Source: Ustilago trichophora
Lineage: Eukaryota; Basidiomycota; Ustilaginomycetes; Ustilaginales; Ustilaginaceae
Direction of reading: 5' to 3'
DNA: 64,000 nucleotides
Assembly: GCA_900323505.1 (NCBI GenBank)
Contig: OOIN01000025.1
Span: 558,001-622,000 of the forward strand
Position 1 is the stretch's first letter, and the number at the start of each line of letters is the position of its first letter. The notes under the pieces are model-generated. The model had not been told where the DNA came from. It searched no databases and was given only the letters and a program-made list of their open reading frames with translations. Position numbers and translations under genes: made by a program. This document shows, one piece after another, positions 51,401-61,908 of the stretch.

Positions 51401-52425
51401 TCGAGCATGGGCGTGTCGTTAAAGTCGTAGCAGATGTGTTGCAACACCTCACGATCGGGGACAATGCCGAGCGCACGGAAGACAATGACGATGGGGATGT
51501 CGTTGCGGATGTAGGGAAGGGTGGCGCGGATGGTGTTGTTGGCAGTTTTCTCCTTGTTGCGCGAGAAGAGCTTGACCTGCATGGTGGAGATGGTCTTGCC
51601 GCCCTTCTCGACGGCACTTCGGATTTCAGCGAGGAAGGTGACAGGGGCGGGCGGTGCTTTGGAGAAGACGTAGACGTGGTTGGCAGCCATTCGTTCCTGA
51701 GCGATGAGTACCTTTTCAGAACCGTTGATGACAAAGTATCCTCCAGCATCGTAAGGACACTCGTTGAGAGAGTACGACATCTCGTCATCGAGACCCTTGA
51801 GCCAACAAAAGTCGGATTTGAGCATGATCGGCACCTTTCCGATGAAGATTTGCTGCTCCTCCACGTCGGTTTTGCCATATTCGGGGATCCAGGCGGGATC
51901 GCCGTTGAGGTCGACCTCGTCCTCGCTCTGAACGAGCACTTTTTGTGTGACATCGACGAACAGCGAAGCAGAGTAGGTAAGGTTACGGAATCGCGCTTCC
52001 TGCGGGAAAAGCTGGGCAGAGGATCCGTCGGATTCGGTCATTGTAGGCTTGTTGAGGTAAATTTGACCAAACTCGATCTCGTATCGACGGGTCTTGTCCT
52101 CTACATGACCCGAGTGCTGGTCGCTCTGCTCGAGGGTGAGACTGCGCACCTCTTCGACGAGCTCCTGGATGGTGTTGGACATGAATTCGTTGAAACTGTC
52201 AAGCTGGTGGCGCACGAGACCCTTTTCTTCGAAGAAAGCACGGATGACATCCCAACAGTCCTCTTGCGAGATCTCTTCCGAGTAATAATCCTCATCATCG
52301 TATTCTGCGCCCTTACCGGCGCCGTAGGTATCGTTGTAGCCGGCAGTGTCGAGGTCATCAACGTCGATTGCACCCTCATCGAGGGTGTCCTTCATGTATT
52401 TATCGTAAGCTACAGAGTCGGCCAT
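48484..52425 (-). CDS. RPB2: RNA polymerase II second-largest subunit Rpb2
   Basis: Three exons: 52425-50044, 49926-49904 (23 nt) and 49804-48484; 1241 residues. Introns are 117 nt (50043-49927) and 99 nt (49903-49805). Visible Rpb2 landmarks: N-terminal acidic region, [20 protein letters not shown], fork region [30 protein letters not shown]...YQSAMGKQA (across the introns), the active-site [16 protein letters not shown], and [12 protein letters not shown]. The C-terminal part has [17 protein letters not shown] and a zinc site (CDLCG...CRSC). Rpb2 forms one side of the Pol II cleft and part of the catalytic centre. The microexon encodes QSAMGKQ. Intron 1 is a multiple of three without stop codons, so its retention would keep the frame. 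It is divergent from CWC25. Confidence 0.97.
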
Positions 52426-53183
52426 GGTTGCAACTGTTGACGCCTACCCAGCGTCACGGATTCGAAGGCGAGAGAGGGACTCGCGAGAGAAAGAGTCAAG
52501 CGCTGCGATACAGACCGTTGATGTATCACGGGGCAATACGACAGCTACCGACGAGCTTCAAGCTCGGTTTTCTTTTCTTTTTTTGCGGTGAATGTGCACC
52601 TGTGAAAAGCTGGTGTGTTTGCTGCGCAGTTGTCGACCAGCTGGGCGAAAGGTAAGGAAGAAGAAGAAATGAGCGTGATCGGACGCAGTCGATGAGCACC
52701 GGCGATGTTGGTGGGATGTCGGTGACCAGGTGGAAGGGCAGATCAGAGGCTCTGTTGCAAAAGCAACAGGTGCGAAAGAGGGAGAGTAAAAGGGTGGTGA
52801 AGGGTGACGGTGGAAGAGAAGATGTCGTTCACGATCAAATGCTTGGAATGGCGACGATGTGAGCGCGCGGCGACTCTGTGTGTGGATGTCTGCTGCCACT
52901 CTTTTGCCTTTGACTGCTCAACTGCGCGCGCGTCCTTTCTTCCTCTGCGTTCGGCTTTGAATCTTATCGTCCGAATGAGCTCAGCCATCAATTCTCGGAG
53001 AACGGAATTGTCAGATTTCGGTTATTCATTTTTTGAGCGTTCGAGCTGAGCCAAGACCCTTGCTTTCCAACTCTCACCATCACAATCACCGTTCTACTGG
53101 CTCGCCTCGACTCGCAACTCTTCACACATCTCCCAACCGATCACTAGAAAGCCTGCCCAGGCAAAGGTGCTCCCGTGGTCAAG
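52426..53183. other. Divergent promoter region (RPB2 / CWC25)
   Basis: 758 bp between divergent starts. Short CG-rich run GCGCGCGCG near 52924-52932 and a T-rich run near 52565-52583. No gene or clear TATA box. Confidence 0.5.
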
Positions 53184-54551
53184 ATGGGTGGAGGCGATCT
53201 CAACATGAAAAAGTCGTGGCACCCTCTCCTGCAGTCCAATCAGGAGAGGGTATGGAAGAGGGAGAAGGAAGCTCTTGAAGAGCGCAAGAAGCTCGAGGAA
53301 CTTCGAAGAGAACGAGAGCAGGAGCGCGAAATGCAAGAGCTTCAGCGTTTGCAGGAGGAGGCTGGTGGCAAGAAACGCGTCGATAGGGTCGACTGGATGT
53401 ATGCCACTCCTGCTGCAACTGGTTCCAATTCAGCAGCGGAGATGGAGGACTATCTGCTTGGCAAGAAACGCGTAGACAAGCTGCTACAAGGAGATGAAGC
53501 TGAAAAGGTGTCCAAGACCAATCAAAAGAACCTCATCTCGCTCCAAAACGCCAACTCCGCACGAGATCTTGCTGCAAAGGTGCGGGAAGACCCCATGTTG
53601 GCCATCAAGCAACAGGAACAAGCAGCCTACGAAGCGCTTCTCCGTGACCCAGCAAGACTCCGCCAGCTCAAAATTCAGGCTGGTATCGATGTTGATGCCG
53701 AGAGCAAGGAAGACAGGCGGAAGAGGAAGGAAGAGAAGCGACGCAGACACGATGAAGGACATAAGCGTAGACGACACAACGACGACGACGACGACGACGA
53801 CCGCCGCCGCAGACACGATTCGCGGAGTGACAATCGTTCGCACCGACAGAGAGAGGATAGAGATAGCAAGGATCGCGATCGAGCTCGCAGCCCGCGGCGT
53901 AGAGATGGCGACTCTTCTCACCGCCGTCATCGTGACGACGAGCATCGCTCCTCTAGACCAAACCGCGATGAAGAGCGTCGAGACGGCGAACGACGTCGCA
54001 ATGACAGCCGAGACCACGACTCTGATCGCCGTTTCCGTGATCGACCTCGAACTCCTCCTTCGAAGCGTGACGAGGAAGGACTTCGCACGGAGCCACGCAG
54101 CAATGAAGAACGGTCGAGGCGAGCTGCCTATGGTGGTCGGGCTCGTCCACGCAGTCGCAGTCCCTCCCCACGCAACTCGTTTCGACGCGATCGCCGCGAT
54201 GCACCTTATGGAAACGGGCTTCCAATTGATAATGGCTCTGCAATCAGCAGAGAGGAGGAGGAGAAGCGCAAGGAAGAGATCCGATCGCAAAAGCTCCGTG
54301 AAATGGAGCAGAACGCAAAGTCGATGGAGGAGCGTCGCAGCTCGTACGTTTCCAAGATCAACGCCGAGGAAGCTGAACAGAATAGAAGGGAAGCTGAGCT
54401 GCGACAAAAACTCATTGATGCAAAAGCCAAAGGCAACAGTGATGGTAGAGGCAACTTTATCCTTGATCAACAGCGTAAAACTTTCGGGGACCATGTCGAT
54501 CTTGCTGAGCGCCTGAGGAGGGATCGAGGTCGATTGCAACGCATGGACTGA
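53184..54551 (+). CDS. CWC25: Pre-mRNA-splicing factor Cwc25
   Basis: Single exon, 455 residues. The N-terminus MGGGDLNMKKSWHPLLQSNQ starts the CIR/Cwc25 domain, followed by a Glu/Arg-rich helix and the paired GGKKRVDRVDWMYATP / YLLGKKRVD motifs typical of Cwc25 proteins. Residues ~185-330 are a dense Arg/Asp/Ser/His-rich stretch like RS/RD domains, and a charged coiled coil follows (~350-430). Cwc25 acts at the first transesterification step in the spliceosome. The frame is open three codons upstream (GTG), but ATG 53184 gives the conserved start. It is divergent from RPB2. Confidence 0.93.
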   Translation: MGGGDLNMKKSWHPLLQSNQERVWKREKEALEERKKLEELRREREQEREMQELQRLQEEAGGKKRVDRVDWMYATPAATGSNSAAEMEDYLLGKKRVDKLLQGDEAEKVSKTNQKNLISLQNANSARDLAAKVREDPMLAIKQQEQAAYEALLRDPARLRQLKIQAGIDVDAESKEDRRKRKEEKRRRHDEGHKRRRHNDDDDDDDRRRRHDSRSDNRSHRQREDRDSKDRDRARSPRRRDGDSSHRRHRDDEHRSSRPNRDEERRDGERRRNDSRDHDSDRRFRDRPRTPPSKRDEEGLRTEPRSNEERSRRAAYGGRARPRSRSPSPRNSFRRDRRDAPYGNGLPIDNGSAISREEEEKRKEEIRSQKLREMEQNAKSMEERRSSYVSKINAEEAEQNRREAELRQKLIDAKAKGNSDGRGNFILDQQRKTFGDHVDLAERLRRDRGRLQRMD

Positions 54552-55327
54552 TGCACACGCCCGGACACACCTCGTTGGTCTGTTGTACGCACATCAGCAA
54601 TCGGTCTTTACCCCGAATGCGCGAGTGCTTTGACAACACCTGAGCTTTTGTATCCGTAAATATACCTCAATTTCCAACAAACTTGACGAGTCCGACTTCC
54701 AAGGAGCATAGCTCATCGCGTTTCCGAGCAAGGTGTACATGTGTGCTTACTCGTTGCACGGCGTCCGTGGAAGCTGGTCAGTCTAAATTGAAGCGGCGAG
54801 TTGCAACGCGGTTCAGTCGAGCTTTATGCAAAAAGTTCAGCAGTCTTTGGCAGCGGTCTAACGGATTCGGACAGATCAAGTTGACTGTTTGATCCAGATT
54901 GGTTCTGTCCCCAGCTTAAGGGCTCAGCTCTGGATTGAGTAAATGCCATCGACTGACTGAGGTGCGGAAGCTGCTATCGTACCTCTGCTGGTTAAAGTTG
55001 AGGCTTTGTGTGGTGAAAGCTCAGGGTCCAATTCTGCACGCGTGCAGCCAGAAATCACAGTCCGTGCGCTCAAAGGGCTCAGCCACAAATTTTGACAGCT
55101 CAGCAGTCACCTGTGGATACCACAAACTCAATCCCTGCTTTGTTTCTGCTGCTTCCACTACGACCACTCTCACTGCAAGAGCAACTACACTCCTCTCTCA
55201 GTGAGACGGACAAGTACAGGTCCTCTCGAGCTAATCGATGCTGTCTCTGACGCTTTAGGCGACAGCCATCGCTTTCACCGCGAGCCAAATGCCCTGATTC
55301 TTCCAGCACCTCGATCTGCACACAAAG
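54552..55327. other. Intergenic region (CWC25 3' end, BTB gene promoter)
   Basis: About 775 bp between two plus-strand genes. Short ORFs only; no repeats or motifs stood out. Confidence 0.5.
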
Positions 55328-57619
55328 ATGCCTCCGCCCAGCATGTCCAACCCAAGCCCTTCCTTCAGCACCAATCCAGTGCCGGCGCTCATTGCGCGTC
55401 GCACTACCGTACTGGCTCCTCCAAGCTTGTCGACAGTCAATCACCTTGACGGCGTACCCTCATCTTCCTCATCCACCGCTTCTCGTCCGACACACCCCTC
55501 TACTCGACGTCACCGCTCAGACCTACAGCAAGCGGTTTCTCTTCCGACAGCGGCACATCCAGTCTCGACACGTGAAAACATCTCCACCTCCAAAACTTGG
55601 TCCAGCGGTCTCGCGCTGAAACATTCCCAGACACCCTACCAGAACGGCCCAAGGGGCGGCTTTGGCGGGGACGAAGGTTTCGCAGTGCATCCAACGTTCA
55701 GAAGCGATGCAGAGAACAGAGGCGATGTGCTGGTGAGGGTGGATGCGGTCGAGTTTTGGGTGCATAAAGATGTGCTCTTATTCTCCAGTCCTTTCTTCAA
55801 AAGCGTCTTGGGAGGCGAGTGGAAGGAGTCGCGCCTGTCGACGTTGCTCCATGCGGAGGCGGAGGACGCGGAGGCGAGTCAAGATATAGAGGTTGAGGGA
55901 GTGGCGGTGGAGCAGCAGGATCGAGTCAATCTGAATCCGAACGAAAGCAACAACCAAGAAGCAGCTACAAAAGCCGACACGAGCCTTCCAGGCATAGCTG
56001 CAGTCCCGACCGAACCCTCGCTAGGCGGACCTGACGATCATCACAGCGGAGATTCGCGGCCTACACTGGTCACTGATCTCGTAGAAGACAACTCACTCGA
56101 TCAAGAGAGAGAAGATGTGGCCGAAAGCGAGCTCGACAGCGAACATCTTGACGTTGGTGAAGCTCGACGGAGGAGTCTTTTACGAGCATCTTACCATACT
56201 GCACTGTGGAGTCAGGATGATGAGAGGGGCACTTCACCAACTCTCTCTCAGTGTGCTGCTGCATTCCCAGATGCTGCCGAGGAAGACACGCTTTCGACCA
56301 ACGATAATGATGTGCACAGTGCTGAGGAGGAAGGAACCCTTAGCGAGGACGAGTTCCAGGATGAGGATTCGGATCAGGATGCTGCCGATAGCAACGTCGC
56401 CCAAGAGGAAGTGTTGGCAAATCAAACCACCCAAGCTGTAGATTCAACTGCTGTAGCTGCTCAGCACGAACCTTCTACCAAATCATCACCTCAGAGGCAA
56501 AGAAGCGGATCTTCGGGCCTGAAACAGGTGCGGTCGAAGTCAAAACACTTGGCCGCGCGGTTGACATTAAGAAAGCTGGAATCGGCGCAGCGGGAGAAGA
56601 GGATACCCACACGGAGTACGAGCAAAGGTGCTGGTCTCGGACTCATGTCTGACCCGGTGACGGAGCCAGATGCGGCAGCAGCTGGACCGCTAGAAAGGCT
56701 CGAATCACTCGCCACACCTCCAGTATCGCGACGACCAAGCCAGGAAGCGCTCTGCTCGCTGCCCACCTCCGACGTCACCCTGAAACCTAGCAACGAAACC
56801 AACCGCAACCCCTCGATACCACCAACTCCACCACCACCACCACCACCACCACCACCATCGCGCAAGACCACATCCCTCCCCCAACGCTACAAGGGCATCA
56901 TATCGATCATCGACCTGGCCGAAGAGTCTGCCTCAACTTTCCACGATTTCCTCTTCCACGCCTACCCGCATCTCGATCTCTCAGTGACATGGTTCAACTG
57001 TGGACCGTTGTTACGCTTCTCAGACAAGTTTCAAGTTCCCTTCTTACGGCGTTCATGCGTCACCTTTCTCCGCGCTGCGTTAGCCGGTCGACCGATAGAA
57101 GCGATGAGGCTTGCCGAGCTGCATGGGATGGATGACCTTTACAAAGAAGCCAGTCGGCACGTGCTCGATAACTTTTCCGCATGGACACCGGACGAGCTCG
57201 AAGTGCTATCGAAGGAGACACTGCTCAAACTGGAGCGCAAACGAACGTGGTTCCTGGAACGACTTCTCAAACTAGGCCTTGCCAATCCGGGGAGAGATTA
57301 TGAATGTCATCCGACGTGTCCTGATCCGAGTGGATGTGCACGCGGGTTGCATGAGAAGTGGCAAGCAGCCTATGCAAACGCCTTCCGATTCAGCCCGCCG
57401 CAACCAAGCGCGATTTTTAGACATCTCAGGGAAATCGATTCCACCACCACCAACAATAATGTAGCCCAGTTGAGCAGTTGTCAGGCTGCAAGTAGGATTT
57501 GGGTTCAAGGATTGTTTGATAGGATGTTTGAATTGGGGACGTTGCATAGCTCGGGAAGGCTGTTTTTGGCGGTAAAGCTAGATGGGGTCGTGCCGAGGAA
57601 TGTGAGCTATAAAGAGTGA
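55328..57619 (+). CDS. BTB/POZ-domain protein with a large insertion in the BTB fold
   Basis: Single exon, 763 residues. A disordered Ser/Pro N-terminus (1-125) leads into the first half of a BTB fold (~128-172: GDVLVRVDAVEFWVHKDVLLFSSPFFKSVL). About 345 residues of acidic, Ser/Glu/Asp-rich sequence follow, with a basic KQVRSKSKHLAARLTLRKLE patch and a run of ten prolines near 500. The second half of the fold is at ~518-590 (YKGIISIIDLAEESASTFHDFLFHAYPHLDL, LLRFSDKFQVPFLRRSC). A BACK-like helical region follows (LAELHGMDDLYKEASRHVL), with a C-terminal Cys-containing part (CHPTCPDPSGC). BTB proteins dimerise and often act as Cul3 adaptors; this role is only inferred. Confidence 0.75.
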   Translation: MPPPSMSNPSPSFSTNPVPALIARRTTVLAPPSLSTVNHLDGVPSSSSSTASRPTHPSTRRHRSDLQQAVSLPTAAHPVSTRENISTSKTWSSGLALKHSQTPYQNGPRGGFGGDEGFAVHPTFRSDAENRGDVLVRVDAVEFWVHKDVLLFSSPFFKSVLGGEWKESRLSTLLHAEAEDAEASQDIEVEGVAVEQQDRVNLNPNESNNQEAATKADTSLPGIAAVPTEPSLGGPDDHHSGDSRPTLVTDLVEDNSLDQEREDVAESELDSEHLDVGEARRRSLLRASYHTALWSQDDERGTSPTLSQCAAAFPDAAEEDTLSTNDNDVHSAEEEGTLSEDEFQDEDSDQDAADSNVAQEEVLANQTTQAVDSTAVAAQHEPSTKSSPQRQRSGSSGLKQVRSKSKHLAARLTLRKLESAQREKRIPTRSTSKGAGLGLMSDPVTEPDAAAAGPLERLESLATPPVSRRPSQEALCSLPTSDVTLKPSNETNRNPSIPPTPPPPPPPPPPSRKTTSLPQRYKGIISIIDLAEESASTFHDFLFHAYPHLDLSVTWFNCGPLLRFSDKFQVPFLRRSCVTFLRAALAGRPIEAMRLAELHGMDDLYKEASRHVLDNFSAWTPDELEVLSKETLLKLERKRTWFLERLLKLGLANPGRDYECHPTCPDPSGCARGLHEKWQAAYANAFRFSPPQPSAIFRHLREIDSTTTNNNVAQLSSCQAASRIWVQGLFDRMFELGTLHSSGRLFLAVKLDGVVPRNVSYKE

Positions 57620-58200
57620 GGAGGGATAGGAAAAGGTGGTTTGTGTTGTACCTTGGGGAGAGAGAGTAGCATTTGTAGCAACTTGCATCTTTTCATCGTT
57701 TCTTTGTTGAAGGATAGATTGGGTGAGGGTGAAAAGTCTTTGTCGCGTCGACATTGGTCAACGTTTCATAGTCGATGGTCTGACTTGATCGACTGCTCGG
57801 TTGGGTTGGGTTGGGTGCGAAACGATCGTGCGATACCGAGCGCTAACTTGAATTTTTGAAAAGGTTGCGAACTTTACAAGCCCGACAAAGGCCTACTGTA
57901 AGAGCGACCTGATCAGGCAACTTGCTTAAACCTGCCCAACGCACAAATGTCCCCATCGGATCGAAGAAACCCCGGCTCTTCCACCTCAGAAGAGATACAG
58001 TAAGGACTCTACACTCAGTGACACGTTTCGGCAACACGAAGCTGTAGCACCAATCCCATCAGTCAAGTCACACGCAACAACCTCCTACTCACATGCCCAC
58101 ACATGCAAGAAGCGACAGAATCTCATACCAAATCAAGATTAACCGCCCAAGGTATCATGAAACAAACATTAGACAAAAAAAAAACAAGTCACTACTACTC
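57620..58200. other. Convergent 3' intergenic region (BTB gene / ABCG)
   Basis: About 580 bp between convergent genes, containing a short TTGGG x3 at 57801-57815 and an A10 run at ~58176-58185. Presumably both 3' UTRs. Confidence 0.5.
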
Positions 58201-60411
58201 CTACTTTGCAGCCGAAAGTGCAGCCTTAGGCTGAACGTAACGGAAGCTTGGCCTACCCAACCATCTGAGCAGGACATAGCCGATGGCTAAGAAAGTCACC
58301 GTAATTGCGCCCAGGAATCCGGCGTTTTCGGCAATGGTAAAAGTCTGCAAATCGTACTGGTTGAGGACGTCTTGACCGGTCTGGTAGCACTGCTGCGAGT
58401 TGGCAGTGCAGGTGAACTGCAAGTGTTTAAATTCGTTTTGTGCCAGCGCAGAGTAGGTGTAGGTGATGGGGGAGATCCAGTGCAACCAGATGAACCAAGG
58501 AGGGATGGAGCTAAGCGGTAAAAGGTTTCCACCAAAGAGAAGGAAGATGACGTTGATGACGGGCGCAAAGACGTTGGCGAGTTCGATGGAGGGGGCTCCG
58601 CATCCAATAACCAGTCCAAGGCCGATGGCGGTGCCGATCTGTAGGACGTTGATCGCAAGCCAAATAAAGAACGAAGAGGCGGTTTGACGAAGACCGATCA
58701 TCCAGTATACAATGGCGTAGAAGAGGATTCGTTGGAAAAGCTGGTTGGGTACCTCGGTGAGGATTTTGGAGAGGTAGAAGGACGAGATGCGGTAGGTGCC
58801 GGCGGAACGCTCGCGAAGCATGATGTTGCGCTGCAGAGGGAAGATGGCAAGGATAGGGAAGAGGACGGCGAAGGAGGCATTGACGGGCACGATAAAGAGG
58901 GCGCCAATACGAGCGAGAGCGCCGCCTTGATCGTTGGACAGACGGAAGAATGCAAATCCGATGATGATGAGTAGCACAAGGTTTTGACCGAACGAGGCAA
59001 AGACAATGGTGGGGTCCTTGAAGACGAGCATGGCATTGCGGTGCGTAAGGACGGCGAGCTCGTTGAACCACGTGTTGGGCCAGCTGCCTGCGAGGTCGGT
59101 TGCGTCGCTGGATTTGGGGACGATGCGCGAGTGCTTGCGCTCCAAATCGCCCTTGTTTGAGGTGGAGAGGGCAAGATCCTTGGAGGCTTGGTGGGACATG
59201 AAGCTTTCGCCATTCTGGCGCCAAGAGGTGAGCAGATTGCGAACGCGCGTCTCTGCCTCGTTGGTCTTTTCGTAGTTCTCGGCAATGGTGATGTAGTAAT
59301 CAGCCGGGTTGACGCCCTCAGGAGGGTTGTGGCCGAGAGAGGAGAACCAGGCGGGGGCAGCAGTGGGCGGGCCCGAGTAGTAGATCTGACCTCGAGTTAG
59401 GAGGATGACCTTGTCGAAATGCTTGAAGATGTTCCACGAGGGCTGGTGGATGGTCATGAGCGTGTACAGTTCCCTCTCGCGAGTGATTTCCTTGAGATTC
59501 TTGACCAAGTTGAGGGCGGCAAAGGCATCCAAGCCAGAGGTGGGCTCATCAAGCAAAAGGACACTGACGTCGGCGACGAGCTCGGTACCGACAGCCACAC
59601 GTTTGCGCTCACCGCCCGAGACACCGCGCTGGTTGGGACCACCAATGCGGGTGTCTTTGCACTTTTCGAGACGGAGCATCGAGATGCTGTCCTGAACACG
59701 CTGGTCGCGCTCCTGCTTGTTGTAGAGACGTCTGGGGAGGCGAAGGTCGGCAGAGTACTGGAGCGTCTCTTGTACGGTAAGGGCGGAAAACATGAGGTCA
59801 TCTTGCTCGACAAAGCCAGTGAGACGTTTCCAGGTTGCGGGATCGCGCTGCTTGGCTTGGAAGAGGACCTCGCCAGCGATATCGGACGACTTGTCGAGTC
59901 GAGCCGAGAGCACCGAGAGGAGCGACGTCTTACCGGCACCAGAAGCACCAAGGATGGCGACCATCTCGCCCTTCTTGACGTGTCCACTGACACCGTTGAG
60001 CACGCGCCGCCTCATGGGGTCAAGAGGAGGAAGGTGCGAGAAAACTTCATTATGCTCTGGGAGTACCTCATCGAGGCTGCCACTGGGGGAGGCGTGACCC
60101 TCTTCTGCTTCGGATGCCTTCTCGTGTGTAACGGTGTGCTCGATAGCGGGAGTGTTGGTGGAGGAGGAGGAAGAGCCCCGCTTCTTGATCTCCTTGCGTC
60201 GAGCTTTTGAGAGGAGGACATCGTAAGTAATGTCGCGCCATGAAAAGAGGTCAGCGCTTGAAGTTGTGGCAGTGTTGGTGTTCTGACCGGCGTGCGAGGG
60301 ATCTGGGCAGGAGATGGAGGATGCGGAGCGCATGGCGTGGTTGGCAGCCAAGGTGGAAGGTGAGGGGGACGCGGCCATGGTTGGTTGCAGCTGTTGTTGT
60401 TCAGTTGTCAT
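58201..60411 (-). CDS. ABC transporter, subfamily G (half-size, White/Scarlet type)
   Basis: Single exon, 736 residues from the first ATG (60411); the frame opens earlier only with TTG. Domain order NBD then TMD, the reverse order typical of ABCG half-transporters that work as dimers. The NBD (~110-350) has Walker A GASGAGKTS, Q-loop GFVEQDD, signature VSGGERKRV, Walker B SVLLLDEPTSGLD and the H-loop MTIHQPSW. The ABC2 membrane domain (~440-735) has about six helices, including LVLLIIIGFAFFRL and IFLLFGGNLLPL; the segment LHWISPITYTYSALAQNEF is typical of ABCG proteins. Substrates in fungi range from lipids to toxic compounds; none can be assigned. TATATAT lies 130 bp upstream on the minus strand. 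Confidence 0.92.
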   Translation of the reverse strand: MTTEQQQLQPTMAASPSPSTLAANHAMRSASSISCPDPSHAGQNTNTATTSSADLFSWRDITYDVLLSKARRKEIKKRGSSSSSTNTPAIEHTVTHEKASEAEEGHASPSGSLDEVLPEHNEVFSHLPPLDPMRRRVLNGVSGHVKKGEMVAILGASGAGKTSLLSVLSARLDKSSDIAGEVLFQAKQRDPATWKRLTGFVEQDDLMFSALTVQETLQYSADLRLPRRLYNKQERDQRVQDSISMLRLEKCKDTRIGGPNQRGVSGGERKRVAVGTELVADVSVLLLDEPTSGLDAFAALNLVKNLKEITRERELYTLMTIHQPSWNIFKHFDKVILLTRGQIYYSGPPTAAPAWFSSLGHNPPEGVNPADYYITIAENYEKTNEAETRVRNLLTSWRQNGESFMSHQASKDLALSTSNKGDLERKHSRIVPKSSDATDLAGSWPNTWFNELAVLTHRNAMLVFKDPTIVFASFGQNLVLLIIIGFAFFRLSNDQGGALARIGALFIVPVNASFAVLFPILAIFPLQRNIMLRERSAGTYRISSFYLSKILTEVPNQLFQRILFYAIVYWMIGLRQTASSFFIWLAINVLQIGTAIGLGLVIGCGAPSIELANVFAPVINVIFLLFGGNLLPLSSIPPWFIWLHWISPITYTYSALAQNEFKHLQFTCTANSQQCYQTGQDVLNQYDLQTFTIAENAGFLGAITVTFLAIGYVLLRWLGRPSFRYVQPKAALSAAK

Positions 60412-60540
60412 GATGGACCCTAGACTCCTTACGATGGAGGAGCGGCGTCTACTGAGATCTGGCAAGGGCAGCCGAGAGGAGGAAGGGAGGATGATGGTTT
60501 GGGAGAGAGACCGGAATGGAATCAAGACAAGACAGGCCTG

Positions 60541-60547
60541 TATATAT
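60541..60547 (-). promoter_or_regulatory. TATA box of the ABCG gene
   Basis: TATATAT (ATATATA on the minus strand), 130-136 bp upstream of the chosen ATG. Assigned by sequence and position. Confidence 0.5.
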
Positions 60548-61391
60548 CTGCGTCACGAGCTATCCGGGACCTATTCGCTGGGAAGAACAAGAATGCTTAG
60601 GGCAGCTTCCGCCAGACTGACTATGAAAAAGGGGGCGTTAAAGCAAGAGCAACCATTTCTACGCCCACGATGTGATCCCTTGGTGATTGTGAGTTTCCGA
60701 AGGGCAAGGGCGGGCGTTGAAAAAAGTGATTTGGCAAGTTCGGGATACGGATGAGGTTAGATCAGAGTACGTTGTGTTGTGTTGTGATGTGATTGATGTG
60801 TTGTGATTCTGCAGACTCTAGGCACTGGAAATGTTTGAGGTTGTACAGCTCCACGTGGGGAAATCACACTCACTCATCAACTGCCAAAACAAGGGCGCCG
60901 CGGACAAGCCGAGGGAGAAAAACCATCTTAGCTGAGCACACGGAAATGCCTCGGACACCAAACAAAAGAAGCGGAGGCTCGGCTTGCTCATCGTTGTTGG
61001 TGGGACGCACACACACACGCGCACACCACTTGTGTCTCAGCATCAATGTGGTTGGCCCCCTTTCCCGTGTCAACATAAGTCAACACCTCGGGTTGGCACG
61101 AGAGAGCTGACGTGGAACTCACCCTGGTATCTTTTGTTACAGCGCGCTTAAGTGATCTTGCTGATATTCTCTTCCACGGCGACGTCGAACAAGGCTTGGC
61201 AGAAAACCGTCATTGTTCCAAAGCAACAGAAACGAAAGCCCTGGTGTTTCCGCGGCATGCTTCGGGAAGACGACATTTGCAACCAAGCTATCCGATTTGC
61301 TAAGAGGGCATCAAGAGAGGTTTCGAGATTCATGCTTGATCCGTGGAAAAGAACGCTTTCCGCGGTAAGTTCACTCTTTAAAGAAAAAGAG

Positions 61392-61423
<32 letters not shown>
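61392..61423. repeat. Poly(A) tract, A32
   Basis: Uninterrupted run of 32 A, preceded by an AAAGAAAAAGAG-type purine stretch. It lies in the 3' direction of ICL1 and upstream of ABCG. Confidence 0.9.
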
Positions 61424-61426
<3 letters not shown>

Positions 61427-61908
61427 TCGTTGCGTGATGACGGTGTCTGAAGGCGATTGGCTCGGCTTTGGCTGCTGTGTTGAATTTTATCTCTCCGTCA
61501 ACCGCGGCGATGCTGTTCGCTGATCTCGCCTGCAAATCGGAAAAGGCAGCGCGGTCTGGACTGTGTGTGTTTTTTTTTCTTGGTGGAGTTTTCTACGGGA
61601 GATGGAAATCGGCCTGCTCACCACCTTGTCCGAATACCGAGGTTGACATGATGCTCCTGCCTGACAGATAACGCTTGCCCGTCCAACAGATCGAAATCGT
61701 ACGTTCCACGACGGCCGATCCGATCGAGTCCATCACCAGAAGCTGCATATGCCCTCTCCCTAACCTTTCATACACCAAGCCGCTCTGCCAATATCAATCT
61801 CAACATACTCACACTCCTGCACACACCGACAAAGGAATGCAAAAAGACGGAATCGGGATTACGAAAAGGAATAAAGATAGTGTACATGTCGTCGATGAAG
61901 CGTGCGTT

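Larger units (their letters stand above)
60412..61908. other. Intergenic region (ABCG promoter, ICL1 3' end)
   Basis: About 1.5 kb between two minus-strand genes. It holds the ABCG TATA element at 60541-60547, a short GTTGT array near 60770-60785 and an A32 tract at 61392-61423. ORFs here are short and show no family features. Confidence 0.5.

Noticed and set aside
50569..52440. 623-codon open frame antisense to RPB2
   Set aside because: It mirrors the RPB2 coding exon; high-GC third positions create long antisense frames. Its Val/Asp/Glu/Leu-rich, repetitive translation lacks any domain pattern.
57801..57815. Telomere-like TTGGG x3
   Set aside because: Only three units and not the TTAGGG sequence expected for smut telomeres; chance G/T repeat in a 3' region.
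60412..60525. N-terminal extension of the ABCG protein to 60525
   Set aside because: The extension begins with TTG (not ATG) and has no conserved feature; the first ATG is at 60411.
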